Shown here one piece after another: positions 31,076 through 41,184 of a DNA stretch of 64,000 nt (its first letter is position 1; every line of letters begins with the position of its first letter). A program made the translations under genes and the position numbers. The notes below the pieces were generated by a model, which made no database searches, had not been told where the DNA came from, and saw only the letters and a list, made by a program, of their open reading frames with translations. Location: contig OY723280.1 of assembly GCA_963210315.1 (NCBI GenBank), positions 310,001-374,000 of the forward strand, in the 5' to 3' direction. This stretch comes from Rhynchopus euleeides. Its lineage: Eukaryota > Euglenozoa > Diplonemea > Diplonemida > Diplonemidae.

Positions 31076-32347
31076 CTACCACCCCGGGTCGTATTGACTT
31101 GCAGCAGCAAGTATCTCAGGGTCTTCCTTCAGGCTGTCATGTGCATACTGGAATGAGGACGCGCCAGATTGAACTGCAGCAAGAACGATCTCACGATCTC
31201 CCTTCAGGATATTATGTGCGTACTGCAGGTTACAGCCCTCATTTTGAACTGCAACAAGAACAATCTCGCGATCTTCCTTCAGGCTGTCGTCTGCGTACTG
31301 GAGTGAGGTCCCATGTTGTTGAACTGCAGTCAGAACGATCTCGTGATCTCCCTTCAGGCTGTCGTGTGCGTACTGAAGTGAGTCCCCGTCTCGTTGAACT
31401 GCAGCAAGAACGATCTCACGATCACCTTTCAGGCTGTCGTGTGCGTACTGGAGTGAGGATCCATGTTGTTGCACTGCAACAAGAACGATCTCACGATCTC
31501 CCTTCAGGCTGTCGTCTGCGTACTCGAGGACACTGCCATATCCTTGAACTGCAGTCAGGACTAGCTCACGATCTTCCTTCAGGTTGGCGTGTGCGTACCG
31601 GAGTGAGTGCCCATCTTCGTGAACGGCAGCAAGAACAATCACACGATCTTGCTTCAGGCTGCCGTGTGCGTACTGGAGTGAGTCCCCAAATTGTTGAACG
31701 GCAGCAAGAACGATCTCACGATCTCCCTTCAGGCTGTCGTGTGCGTACTCGAGGTTACCACCGAAATGGTGAACAGCCGCAAGAACAATCTCGCGATGTT
31801 GCTTCAGGCTGCCGTGTGCGTACTGGAGTGAGGACCCAAATTGTTGAACTGCAGCAAGAACGATCTCACGATCTCCCTTCAGGCTGTCGTGTGCGTACTC
31901 CAGAAAATTCCCATTCAGTCGAACTGCTGCATGAACAAGTTGACGATCACCCTTCACGGTGGTGTGTGCGTCTTCCAACCAGTCTGACGCTTCTCCCCAC
32001 CATTCGACAATGTCCATAACTGCTCGAAGGATCTCATCACGTGTCGTCACCCACAGCGGGACCTGCCACAGCTGCTTCTCCCCCCTGTGGACCGCATCGA
32101 GGTGACGGTCGGGACAGAGGGTGACGTGAACCAGACACCCGGCTTCGACACCTGCATGGCTGCACAGAGGCTCGTCGTCACACACCGCTTTGCCCCCCAC
32201 CGACAGATCCACGTCCTCTTCCTCCACACCATCAGGGTAGCGGAACGCCTCGCGTGCTTCGAGCTTCAGCCTGTCGGGCTTCTCGTCCATCCCGATGTCG
32301 ACAGCGTGCGTCACGCCTGTCGCCGCATCCGTGAGAAACACCTCCAT
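31076..32347 (-). CDS. Ubl-DUF4116 repeat protein B
   Basis: A 423-residue protein; the first ATG is at 32347 (MEVFLTDAATGVTHAVDIGM). Residues 1-80 have a ubiquitin-like pattern: two N-terminal strands, a helix with KLEAREAF, then DLSVGGKAVCDDEPLCSHAG and GCLVHVTL. A linker (LWQVPLWVTTRDEILRAVMD) leads to 12 repeats of 25 residues with consensus SLKGDREIVLAAVQQxGSSL followed by QYAHD. These are DUF4116 (PF13475-type) repeats, probably short helical hairpins stacking into a solenoid. The conserved Asp-Arg-Glu and Ala-Val-Gln positions face one side in a 25-residue period. No signal peptide or membrane segment, so cytosolic or nuclear. The array is intact here. Function unknown; a scaffold recognised through its Ubl part is inference. 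Confidence 0.85.
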   Translation of the reverse strand: MEVFLTDAATGVTHAVDIGMDEKPDRLKLEAREAFRYPDGVEEEDVDLSVGGKAVCDDEPLCSHAGVEAGCLVHVTLCPDRHLDAVHRGEKQLWQVPLWVTTRDEILRAVMDIVEWWGEASDWLEDAHTTVKGDRQLVHAAVRLNGNFLEYAHDSLKGDREIVLAAVQQFGSSLQYAHGSLKQHREIVLAAVHHFGGNLEYAHDSLKGDREIVLAAVQQFGDSLQYAHGSLKQDRVIVLAAVHEDGHSLRYAHANLKEDRELVLTAVQGYGSVLEYADDSLKGDREIVLVAVQQHGSSLQYAHDSLKGDREIVLAAVQRDGDSLQYAHDSLKGDHEIVLTAVQQHGTSLQYADDSLKEDREIVLVAVQNEGCNLQYAHNILKGDREIVLAAVQSGASSFQYAHDSLKEDPEILAAASQYDPGW

Positions 32348-33166
32348 GACCACGCCTGGCGTGGAAAGTTAGCAGCGCCCTGCAGGGTGGTGTGGCTCTG
32401 TGTGTGTTGCAATCAATCAGGAGGCTTGCGCCCGCTCAGCGTGGTGCATGGTCATAATGACGCTTCTCATCAGGTGCAAGTGTGTGTCTCGGGTCCACAG
32501 ACAGTGCCACATGACTGGTGTGGTAAGGAGTGGCAAGTGAGGTGTCATCACAATGAGAGCAGAGTGCAGAAGTCGTCACAGGAAGCACAAGGGTGGGTGG
32601 TGTGGGGCTGCTTCTCAGTATCTTGGTGTGGACCAGAGGCGCGGTGCAGTGCTAGAGACACACCACGCACAACACGGGTCGAGGCGCACATGGCGCACAG
32701 TCAACTGAACAGAGATAAAGATGCAACGATGGATGGGGCGAGGTTCTGCTGCAGTGCAGCACAGAATGCGGCAAGGAAGCGAACGGACGCCGCACAGCTG
32801 TTCGCTAGAGGTCTGGGGCAAACAAGACGCCTGTGGGCAGAAGAACAAAACAGCAAGAAAGCAAGCAGAACAGGCCCCAGACATTGCGTTGTGCAACCGT
32901 CGCCCGATTGGGTACGAATCAGAGATAGAAGGAAGTGCCACAACAGGCTCATGTCGGGTGGGAAGGGGGAAGGGAGGGTGTGGTTAGTAAAGCAGACGAC
33001 AGCAAGGCACGCTGTTGTGGTTGTGTGTTGTTGAGGAGGAAGGGAAGAGGGAAGAAGTGCTTCACAGGGTTGCGTCACGTCGGTGGTTCGTTGTGTCGTT
33101 GCGTCTCAGCAGAAGGGCAAGAAGGCATGCGGTCAGGTCACGCTGCCACTTGTCGGCGTTCCCGTC
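32348..33166. other. 5' flank of gene B and spacer to the PB1-UBA gene
   Basis: 32354-32545 repeats the 5' flank described for gene A, ending GTGGTAAGGAGTGGCAAGTGAGG. From about 32546 the sequence is unique, with no recognised gene. Confidence 0.6.
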
Positions 33167-34955
33167 TTACATCACCTCCTCCAGCACGCGCGCCACATCC
33201 CCGTTGTGCTTCCACACGAGTGCACGCAGTGCGTCCGTCATCTTGAAGCCCATTAGCTGCAGTGCGCGCACGGAGTCCGACTCTGGCTCCGGCACCGCCT
33301 CCAACTCCAACTGCGGCTGCGGGTCAGCACACGACAGGCACTGCAGGCACAGCCTCGGGGACGACCTGCTGCAGGTCTGGGTCGGCCACCACACCCACCA
33401 CCAGGTGCTCCGCCTCGTCCTCGCGCACAACGTCTGCCGCCATCACAGCGTCGTGAGCCTCCTGCACGTCCACCTCCACGTCCGTCTGGAACACACGGCG
33501 TGCACAGTGCGGCCCGTGCTGCCCACCCTTCTTCGCGCACCGCCTGCAGCAGTGTGTCGTGTGCACGCCTGTCACCTGGAAGCCGCACCCTGCGCAGCAC
33601 ACCTGTGCCGCACACACCGCCTGCCCGACAGCGGGTTCCTGCGGCACCTGTGTGCGCGGCTGCATCTCAAAATCGCTGCTGGAGGCCACGGCGGCAGGGG
33701 CGTCGTGAGGACCGGTTGCAGTGGCCTCGTCGGTGTTCACGTTCTTGCACTTGCGGCCGTGCTTCCCCGGGTGCTTCACACTCCGCCTGCAGCACGCCTG
33801 CTGCTCCTGCCCCTCGTCAGAGTCAGAGGAAGTGGCAGCCGCAGCGTGGGCGTTCGTGTTGCTGCACTTGCGGCCGTGCTTCCCTGGGTGATTCACACTC
33901 CGCCTGCAGCACGCCTGCTGCACGTCAGAGTCAGAGGAAGTGGCAGCGCCCACGGCGGGGGTGCGCTGTGCACAGTGGGGCCCGTGCTGACCAGGCTTCT
34001 TCGCGCACCGCCTGCAGCAGTGTGTCGTGTGCACGCCTGTCACCTGGAACGCACACCCAGCACAGCCCTGCTCCTTCTGCTGCTGTGCAACCTCCTCGTC
34101 GCTGCTGGAGCTGTCTGCCACCTTGCCGGCAGCCTGTGCGGCAGCCCTGCGCTGGCAACGCGGCCCGTGTGCGTGTGCGTGTGCCCCCTCATCCGCACAG
34201 CGCCGGCAGCAGTGCGTCTTGCGCAGCCCGCCGACAGTGCGCGTGCACCCCTCCGCAGCGCACACAGCAGACTGCCTCGGCTTCTCCACCACAGCGGCAT
34301 CGGTGTCGGTGTTCGCGTTGCTGCACCTGCGGCCGTGCTTCCCTGGGTGATTCACACTCCGCCTGCAGCACGCCTGCTGCTCCTGCACCTGCACCTCCTG
34401 GTGCACATCCTGCACCCCGCACCCTGCGGCAGTCCTGCTGTCGGCGGCAGCGTCAGCGTGCATGCGTGCGTGGTGCCTGCGCCACCCCCACCACCCCCTC
34501 AACCCCATGAAAGGGTGCTGCGGGGCTGCTGCCTGCGAGTGGGCGCTCTCCCTCGGCCCCGCTGCCCTCCCCCTCAGCTCCACCACGAGGCAGAGGGCGG
34601 GGCGTGCACCGCTGCCCGCCTGCTGGCACCACAGGGACACGCACTCCGCCCACTCCTCCTCCACGTCCACCGCCACCACGTCCCCCTCGTCGTCCACGTA
34701 CCGCACCCCGAAGTCCCCGCACGCCCACTGCCGTGCGCAGCGCTTCACATCCTCGAACGTGGGGCTGACGAGGCGTGTGCGGCGGCGCTCCACCACCACA
34801 CCCCTCCGCACCAGCACGAACTTCACAGGCACCCCCTCCAGCCCCGTGTGCAAAGCACACAGCGGCGCCTCGGGTGCGGACGCGGGTGCACCTGACATCA
34901 CCGCGCTGTCAGTCGGCAGCTGCTTCTCCACTGCGTCGAAGTGCACGGCCTGCAT
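33167..34955 (-). CDS. PB1 - Cys/His repeat - UBA protein (p62/NBR1-like plan)
   Basis: ATG at 34955, two exons. PB1 domain at residues 43-128: VKFVLVRRG with a basic start, then FGVRYVDDEGDVVAVDVEEE, a clear acidic OPCA motif as in p62. Six Cys/His modules follow at about 195-211, 232-267, 298-328, 349-364, 388-403 and 454-484. Long ones read CAGCAFQVTGVHTTHCCRRC then GQHGPHC; short ones ACCRRSVNHPGKHGRKC. They are separated by Ser/Asp-rich acidic linkers (SSDSD). Exon 2 (33167-33316) encodes a C-terminal UBA domain: SDSVRALQLMGFKMTDALRA, then KHNGDVARVLEEVM. PB1 plus Zn module plus ubiquitin-binding UBA is the plan of selective autophagy receptors, but the ZZ module is replaced by an unfamiliar repeat and no LIR is certain. 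Domain calls are firm; function is inference. Confidence 0.85.
33317..33398 (-). other. Inferred intron in the PB1-UBA gene
   Basis: The long exon-1 frame stops at 33324-33326, just before the UBA-coding frame, so a splice is needed to join them. The acceptor CTGACCCGCAG ends at 33317. Two phase-compatible donors exist: GTGGGTGTGG at 33398 (82-nt intron) and GTCGTCCCC at 33365 (49-nt intron). The first resembles a consensus donor better. Either choice joins the frame directly into PQLELEAVPEPES and the UBA. Confidence 0.6.
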
Positions 34956-35942
34956 CGTGGTGTGGGCTGCTGTGTCGGTGATGCTTGCTGCTTGCTGATT
35001 GCTGCTGCTTGATGTGTCGTCTGGGCACAGGCTCTCTTGTGCGCTGCGTGTGTGTGTATGTTGCAGGTAGGGAGAGAATGTCTGGCAAGGAAGGTGTGGT
35101 GTGTGTTGGTGTGTCATCACGGAATGGCTGTGATCCTGTTGCTCTGTGGCAGGCAGTGCAAGGGTGTGCATGCGTGCGTAGTGAGTGAGGGCTGGTGCGT
35201 CCTCACCACGTCTCATCTGTCACAATATCAGAAGCGGAGCTGCCCGACAAGCTGCGGCAAGCTGTGTGTGCACGTCCCGTGCAGTGGCGCGAAGCTTCTC
35301 ACGACACAAGCACAGACACACAACAGCAACAACAGCAGCCCGCTATCATCTGCATCATCTGCACCGTCCGTGATTCACAACACAGATGCATATCACAGAC
35401 AGCTCAGACTTGCATGTTGCATGTCACGGTGTGGTTCGGGCAAGAGTAGGGTTTGTGGCACAGCACATGCACACGCGTGAACACAAGGACAGCACTGCAG
35501 GCAGTGTGTCACAGGAATAGGAAGCGGAGTAGAAATGGAAGCAAAATAGAAGACGACGTCGAAGTCGACACGATCGGAAGAGAGCACAGCAAGAAAGACA
35601 ACAGTTCACGCACCTCACTTCTTCTTGTTTGTGTGAGGCACGACAGGAAACACACACAGCAGACAGAAACTAGCAGCACAGTGTGTTTTCAAGGCACGTG
35701 CCGTGGGCTCGACACAACTTCAGCGGACCAGAGAGGAAGTACGAAGGCGGCGCTACTGCTGCGCTCGCCCCCCTTCACTACGCTCCCTACCCCAAGTCCG
35801 TCACGTCTCGCTCCACACGCACCAACCTCGACCTGCACCACTGTGTTTTTGACATGCAGTGTGCCGCATGCAGGATGCAAGATACAAAATGCCACATGCA
35901 TCACAACAACAAAGACAAGAGGAGAGAGTAGCTGGGACTAGA
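34956..35942. other. Spacer upstream of the PB1-UBA gene
   Basis: No gene recognised. Short CA/AG-rich stretches and a CAACAGCAACAACAGCAG tract near 35320 are present. Presumably it holds the PB1-UBA promoter and the 3' flank of the Cys-rich gene. Confidence 0.55.
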
Positions 35943-36368
35943 CTAGAGCACCCAGGTGCGGCAGGTGATGGTGTGGCAGCACCGCGTCGCAGTCTTGCAG
36001 ATGCCTGCGTCCCACATCAGCGAGTTGCACACAGACGGGTTTGTCTCCTGGAACCCGGGCGGGCACACGGGCAGCGCCTTGCACGGGTCCGCGCAGTGGC
36101 ACGTCCCGGGCTGGTGCCCGTTGAACGTGCAGTCCAGCCCGTCCGCACACACGTTCGTCTCGCACTCCTCCACAAGCCCGCCGCACTTCCCCCCCTCTTG
36201 CGACTTCTTCGTGCACACCTTGAAACCGAAGCACTCCCCGCGCTCCGGGAACACCGCAGCCGTCTTCAGCAGCGACCGGCACGTCCACCCCGCCTCGCAG
36301 TGCTTGTCCTCCGTGCACGGACGCTGCAGCGACGGCACCAGCGCAGCCACGACCAGGAGCGACAGCAT
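35943..36368 (-). CDS. Small secreted cysteine-rich protein
   Basis: A 141-residue protein with ATG at 36368. MLSLLVVAALVPSLQ is a short signal peptide, with cleavage likely before RPCTED. The mature part has about 20 cysteines in spaced pairs: CTEDKHCEAGWTC, GECFGFKVC, GGKCGGLVEECETNVCADGL, then DCTFN, GTCHCADPC, LPVCPPGF and TRCCHTITC. The middle segment (ECETNVCADGLDC) recalls IGFBP/colipase-like disulfide knots, but no family is assigned. There is no membrane segment, so secretion is likely. Its 5' end abuts the junction with block R copy 3 (36480). Codon use and strand match the neighbours. Confidence 0.7.
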   Translation of the reverse strand: MLSLLVVAALVPSLQRPCTEDKHCEAGWTCRSLLKTAAVFPERGECFGFKVCTKKSQEGGKCGGLVEECETNVCADGLDCTFNGHQPGTCHCADPCKALPVCPPGFQETNPSVCNSLMWDAGICKTATRCCHTITCRTWVL

Positions 36369-36479
36369 CTTGTGGTGGGTACGGTGTCTTTGTCGGGGTT
36401 GAGGTTGAGGTTGGCCCTGTGGGTGTGTGAGGTGTCTTCTCTCCTGCACCAAGTGCATCCAAAGCAAGGTCCGTGTGTG

Positions 36480-37340
36480 TGCTTCTGATGGCCGGTGGGT
36501 ACCAGTGTGGCTGGTGTGAAAGTGCAGGTCAGGACCCTCAAAGTTAGCAACATTGTGCCTTGTAGCACTCGGGAACACGGACCAAGGGTGGTATTTTCAT
36601 CATGCCTGTTTGCTTTGATCATCCCTCCCTGCTTCCGAACAGCCGCACACATGCAAGCAAACACATGCACCCCGCCTCTGCATCTCGGCGTGCTTCCGTG
36701 GCGCAAGCTCATTGCAGAGCGAAGCACAAGCACTCGGTGTAGCTGCCTTCGTCACGTTGCCTTGTGTGTGCCTGTGGCAACACCGCACGAGTACCACACA
36801 TCTCGCAGTCTTCATGACCACACCGCAGGACGGAGCCACACGGCGGGAGATACAAGCAGCTTCAGAGACCACACACAAACACAAATACGAAGACGAAGGG
36901 AGGAAAGCTTGAAAACAGGCTTCCGTGACGTGATGAAGATGTGTGAAAACCAAAACAACTCGTCCTTCCTGTGCTCCTTCAGCATGAAACTGTCAGCGTT
37001 AAGGCAAAGTGAATCAGCACCAAGCAGAGCCCGGGTCATTGGAAAGAAGACTTGGAACCTAGTGTCTCATCAATGGATGCACGTGCCTGCAGATCGAGAT
37101 TGCAGCAGTCTTGGGCTGCGAGTCAAGTGGAGGAGTGAGGGTCTCGTGTGTCAGCAGATCAAATGTGTGTGTGTTGCAATCAATCAGGAGGCTTGCGCCC
37201 GCTCAGCGTGGTGCATGGTCATAATGACGATTCTCATCAGGTGCAAGTGTGTGTCTCGGGTCCACAGACAGTGCCACGGTAAGTCAGCGGGAAGCACAAG
37301 GGTGTCAAGGGTGTGGTGGTGCGGGTGGTGGAGGGTGGGG
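36480..37340. repeat. Shared block R, copy 3
   Basis: It includes the lead-in GCTTCTGATGGCCGGTGGG shared with the start of copy 2, then block R from 36522. It carries the 28-bp segment, like copy 1. The match ends at GGAGGGTGGGGACG, where a LINE fragment begins. It lies 3' of DUF4116 gene C. Confidence 0.85.
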
Positions 37341-37510
37341 ACGGTGCCCTGCACAGACAGCGTGTACGCGTACCGGTCGGGAATAGGGGAGACGCGACTG
37401 CAGCGCCCCTCCGGATGGAGGGCCTCACCCGCATGGGGAAAACTACCATCCGCCGGCTCCGGGCCGACCACCACCGCCTGGTCTACGACCACGACGTCCA
37501 CACCATTTGG
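37341..37510 (+). mobile_element. LINE coding fragment, related to the 19-20 kb element
   Basis: The plus strand reads TDSVYAYRSGIGETRLQRP, then, after a frame change, sequence matching RRLRADHHRLVYDHDV, both found in the truncated LINE at 19442-20405. Only about 160 bp is present, in the opposite orientation to that element. No target duplication was found, so it may have arrived as filler DNA at the junction of block R and gene C. Confidence 0.75.
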
Positions 37511-37524
37511 CATGTGGCACACCA

Positions 37525-38946
37525 TTACTGGTGCTGACTTGCAGCAGCAAGTATCTCGCGGTCTTCCCTCAGGCTGTCGTGTGCGTAATAGAATGAGGAC
37601 CCATTTTGTTGAACTGCAGCAAGAACGATCTCACGATCTGCCTTCAGGCTGTCGTCTGCGTACTGGAGTGAGTCCCCATATTCTTGAACTGCAGCAATAA
37701 CGATCTCACGATCTGCCTTCAGGCTGTCGTCTGCGTGCCGGAGTGAGGACGCATCTTGTTGAACTGCAGCAAGAATGATCTCGCGATCACCCTTCAGGCT
37801 GTCGTCTGCGTACTGGAGTGAGTCCCCATATTCTTGAACTGCAGCAAGAACGATCTCACGATCACCCTTCAGGCTGTCGTGTGCGTAATAGAATGAGCCC
37901 CCATTTTGTTGAACTGCAGCAAGAACGATCTCACGATCTGCCTTCAGGCTGTCGTCTGCGTCCCGGAGTGAGGACGTATCTTGTTGAACTGCAGCAAGAA
38001 TGATCTCGCGATCACCCTTCAGCCTGTCGTCTGCGTACTGGAGTGAGTACCCATGCCGTTGAACTGCAGCAAGAACGATCTCGCGATCACCCTTCAGGCT
38101 GTCGTGTGCGTACTGGAGTGAGGACCCATGATGCTGAACTGCAGCAAGAACGATCTCACGATCTGCCTTCAGGCTGTCGTCTGCGTGCCGGAGTGAGGAC
38201 GCATCTTGTTGAACTGCAGCAAGAATGATCTCGCGATCACCCTTCAGGCTGTCGTGTGCGTACTGGAGTGAGGACCCATGATGCTGAACTGCAGCAAGAA
38301 CGATCTCACGATCACCCTTCAGGCTGTCGTGTGCGAACCGGAGTGAGGACCCATGATGCTGAACTGCAGTCAGAACGATCTCACGATCACCCCTCAGGCC
38401 GTCGTGTGCGAACTGGAGTGAGGACCCATCTTGTTGAACTGCAGCAAGAACGATCTCGCGATCACCCTTCAGGCTGTCGTGTGCGTACTCCAGACTATTG
38501 CCATTATCTTGAACTGCAGCAAGAACAAGTTCACGATCACCCTTCACGGTGGTGTGTGCATCTTCCAACCAGGGTGGCGGTTGCCCCCAGCCGTCCCACT
38601 CGTCCGTGAACTTGCGACCTGCCCGAAGGATCTCATCACGTGTCGTCACCCACAGCGGGACCTGCCACAGCTTCTTCTCCCCCCTGTGGACCGCATCGAG
38701 GTGACGGTCGGGACAGAGGGTGACGTGAACCACACACCCGGCTTCGACACCTGCATGGCTGCACAGAGGCTCGTCGTCACACACCGCTTTGCCCCCGACC
38801 GACAGATGCACGTCCTCTTCCTCCACACCATCAGGGTAGCGGAACGCCTCGCGTGCTTCGAGCTTCAGCCTGTCGGGCTTCTCGTCCATCCCGATGTCGA
38901 CAGCGTGCGTCACGCCTGTCGCCGCATCCGTGAGAAACACCTCCAT
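37525..38946 (-). CDS. Ubl-DUF4116 repeat protein C
   Basis: A 473-residue protein; the first ATG is at 38946. The N-terminal ubiquitin-like part (residues 1-80) is nearly identical to those of A and B (DVHLSVGGKAVCDDEPLC). The linker differs (RKFTDEWDGWGQPPPWLEDA). Fourteen 25-residue repeats follow, of which many are almost identical at DNA level in 75-bp units and recur in a higher-order pattern (QHHGSSL, QQDASSLRHAD, QEYGDSLQYAD), evidence of unequal crossing-over. It ends SLREDREILAAASQHQ. It shares its repeat architecture with B but has two more units. Presumably a cytosolic or nuclear solenoid with a Ubl tag; the partner is unknown. Confidence 0.85.
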   Translation of the reverse strand: MEVFLTDAATGVTHAVDIGMDEKPDRLKLEAREAFRYPDGVEEEDVHLSVGGKAVCDDEPLCSHAGVEAGCVVHVTLCPDRHLDAVHRGEKKLWQVPLWVTTRDEILRAGRKFTDEWDGWGQPPPWLEDAHTTVKGDRELVLAAVQDNGNSLEYAHDSLKGDREIVLAAVQQDGSSLQFAHDGLRGDREIVLTAVQHHGSSLRFAHDSLKGDREIVLAAVQHHGSSLQYAHDSLKGDREIILAAVQQDASSLRHADDSLKADREIVLAAVQHHGSSLQYAHDSLKGDREIVLAAVQRHGYSLQYADDRLKGDREIILAAVQQDTSSLRDADDSLKADREIVLAAVQQNGGSFYYAHDSLKGDREIVLAAVQEYGDSLQYADDSLKGDREIILAAVQQDASSLRHADDSLKADREIVIAAVQEYGDSLQYADDSLKADREIVLAAVQQNGSSFYYAHDSLREDREILAAASQHQ

Positions 38947-40000
38947 GACCACGCCTGGCGTGGAAAGTTAGCAGCGCCCTGCAGGGTGGTGTGGCTCTGT
39001 GGGTGTTGCAATCAATCAGGAAGCTACCAATCCCAAAGGGCTCATAGTAGTCAACCCGTGTCGAAACTGACGCCACTGCAAATCACGTACAATGTACTAC
39101 ATCCCAAAGCAACAGGCTGTGTCAGCAGAAATGGTTGCGAAGTGTTGTTTACATCCACCCGCACAGGGGTGTCGGAAGTAGCGAATATTCTTCGTGTCTC
39201 ATCATGCACAGGGCTGCGAACCTGGGAAACCCTTCTTGCCTGCAGGCAGCACACACATGCTGTTCTGCGGGACTCATACTGGCACTGGCAGTGCAGGTCA
39301 GGACCCTCAAAGTTAGCAACATTGTGCCTTGTAGCACTCGGGAACACGGACCAAGGGTGGTATTTTCATCATGCCTGTTTGCTTTGATCATCCCTCCCTG
39401 CTTCCGAACAGCCGCACACATGCAAGCAAACACATGCACCCCGCCTCTGCATCTCGGCGTGCTTCCGTGGCGCAAGCTCATTGCAGAGCGAAGCACAAGC
39501 ACCCGGTGTAGCTGCCTTCGTCACGTTGCCTTGTGTGTGCCTGTGGCAACACCGCACGAGCACCACACATCTCGCAGTCTTCATGACCACACCGCAGGAC
39601 GGAGCCACACGGCGGGAGATACAAGCAGCTTCAGAGACGACACACACACACATAAGACGAAGGGAGGAAAGCTTGAAAACAGGCTTCCGTGACGTGATGA
39701 AGATGTGTGCTCCTTCAGCATGAAACTGTCAGCGTTAAGGCAAAGTGAATCAGCACCAAGCAGAGCCCGGGTCATTGGAAAGAAGACTTGGAACCTAGTG
39801 TCTCATCACCAGAAGCAACCCCACCTTCGTCCCACCTCCACCTCTGTGAGGGGACGCCAGCCTGCAAAGCCGAAAGCCAACAGGCTGTGTCAGCGGAAGT
39901 GGTTGCGAAGTGTTGTTTACATCCACCCGCACAGGGGTGTCGGAAGTAGCGAATATTCTTCGTGTCGCATCATGCACATGGCTGCGAACCTGCGACTGCG
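38947..40000. repeat. Truncated gene-C flank, head blocks and block R copy 4
   Basis: 38953-39020 is the DUF4116 5' flank, cut short. 39118-39225 and 39888-39995 are two copies of the array's head segment (ATGGTTGCGAAGTG... GTTTACATCCACCCGCACAG). 39291-39806 is block R, lacking the 28-bp segment and ending at GTGTCTCATCA. This is the right edge of the array and implies a lost fourth gene unit. Confidence 0.8.
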
Positions 40001-41184
40001 AAACCCTGCTTGCCAGCAGGGATCACACAACTATGATTGAGTCCAGTGAACATTGTATACGGGGATGGGGGCTGGGCGACTCCGACCTGCTGCTTGTTTT
40101 TTTTTCATCCCTTTTTTTGTCAACAACTTGCACGAGGGCGCATATATCGGTTGCACACACACACACACACCACAGCACCCCCTCACCTGCCTCCTTGACC
40201 CGCCCTGTGTGTGCCTCGCACACGCACACACACATTTGCCACACGCCATCTTCACCCAACTAACGTGCGGGTGCATTGCTTCAAACTTCGAACTAGAACA
40301 CAAACACTGTGACGAAAAGACCAAAGCCTCTCCGATGTTCGTCTGGTGTGTGCAATTGGACACCACCCACACTGCCATCGCCGTCCCAAAGAAGAGAAGC
40401 AACGCTTCTTGGGTTGGATGGCCGGCAACTGTAGAGCGGGTGGCGAGTCTGAAGTGGTTACAAGTCGGCCGCTTTCCTTTCGTTTGAATTCTAAGAGTCC
40501 GGCCAGAGCCCACCGAAGGGGGAGTCAGAAGTTGGTGGGGGGGGAATCCAGCCTTCACTGTCGTTTGAATCAAACTGAACCACACAGACACACACCCGCC
40601 TTTTTCCCAAATCAAAATGAATAAACCCCCCCCCCCTCCTATCCGAGCAGCTGTCGTCTTCACCGCATTGTATAACCCACAGAATCTGTCTGCCGTTTGC
40701 GCTAGACCCTTTGCTCTAACCTGTGCCGATTTTTTTTGCTGGCACACCCACACCCCTCGCACCCCCTCCCCCCTTGCTTGTTCGTAGTCATTTTTGCTCC
40801 ACGACGGGCGCTATCATGTTGAATGGCGACAATAATGCGAAATCACCGCTCACTCCCATCCCCCCCCACCCCACCCTCATCCCAGCTCGAAGTTACACAG
40901 CTGAACCCGCCCCAGAGAGGGACAGAGAGAGACATCGCTCGCTGAAAAGATTTAAAAAAAATGCATGAGTGGTGTGTGATAGCTTTCCAACCCTTGCGTG
41001 CGATTCATCCGTATTGTGCACCGGAGCCCAATATGATGGGCGTTTGGGGCGTATCGTATGTCGGTTTTCTGACAAAGTTGTTTCGCTTTGTTATTGTGAC
41101 GCCGATAATCGCAAGCAAAAAAGCTCGTGATTGTCGGGGCGGCAAATATTTTTTTTCCTTTGCTCTCTTTGCAAGTTTTTTTTG
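40001..41184. other. Spacer right of the array
   Basis: No gene recognised. There is a (CA)n tract near 40156-40172 and C tracts at 40625-40637 and 40861-40870. Confidence 0.55.

Noticed and set aside
31030-32019. Plus-strand frame of 329 codons with ELQQERSHDLPSGCRVRTGV repeats
   Set aside because: It mirrors the 75-bp DUF4116 units on the other strand; repeat periodicity keeps it open by default.
33015-34895. Long plus-strand open frame of 626 codons opposite the PB1-UBA gene
   Set aside because: Antisense shadow of a GC-rich coding region; low-complexity Ala/Arg/His content, while the minus strand has recognisable PB1 and UBA domains.
37525-38600. Regular 75-bp repeats suggesting a CRISPR-like array
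   Set aside because: There are no unique spacers; the repeats are codon-phased and encode DUF4116 units in a eukaryotic context.
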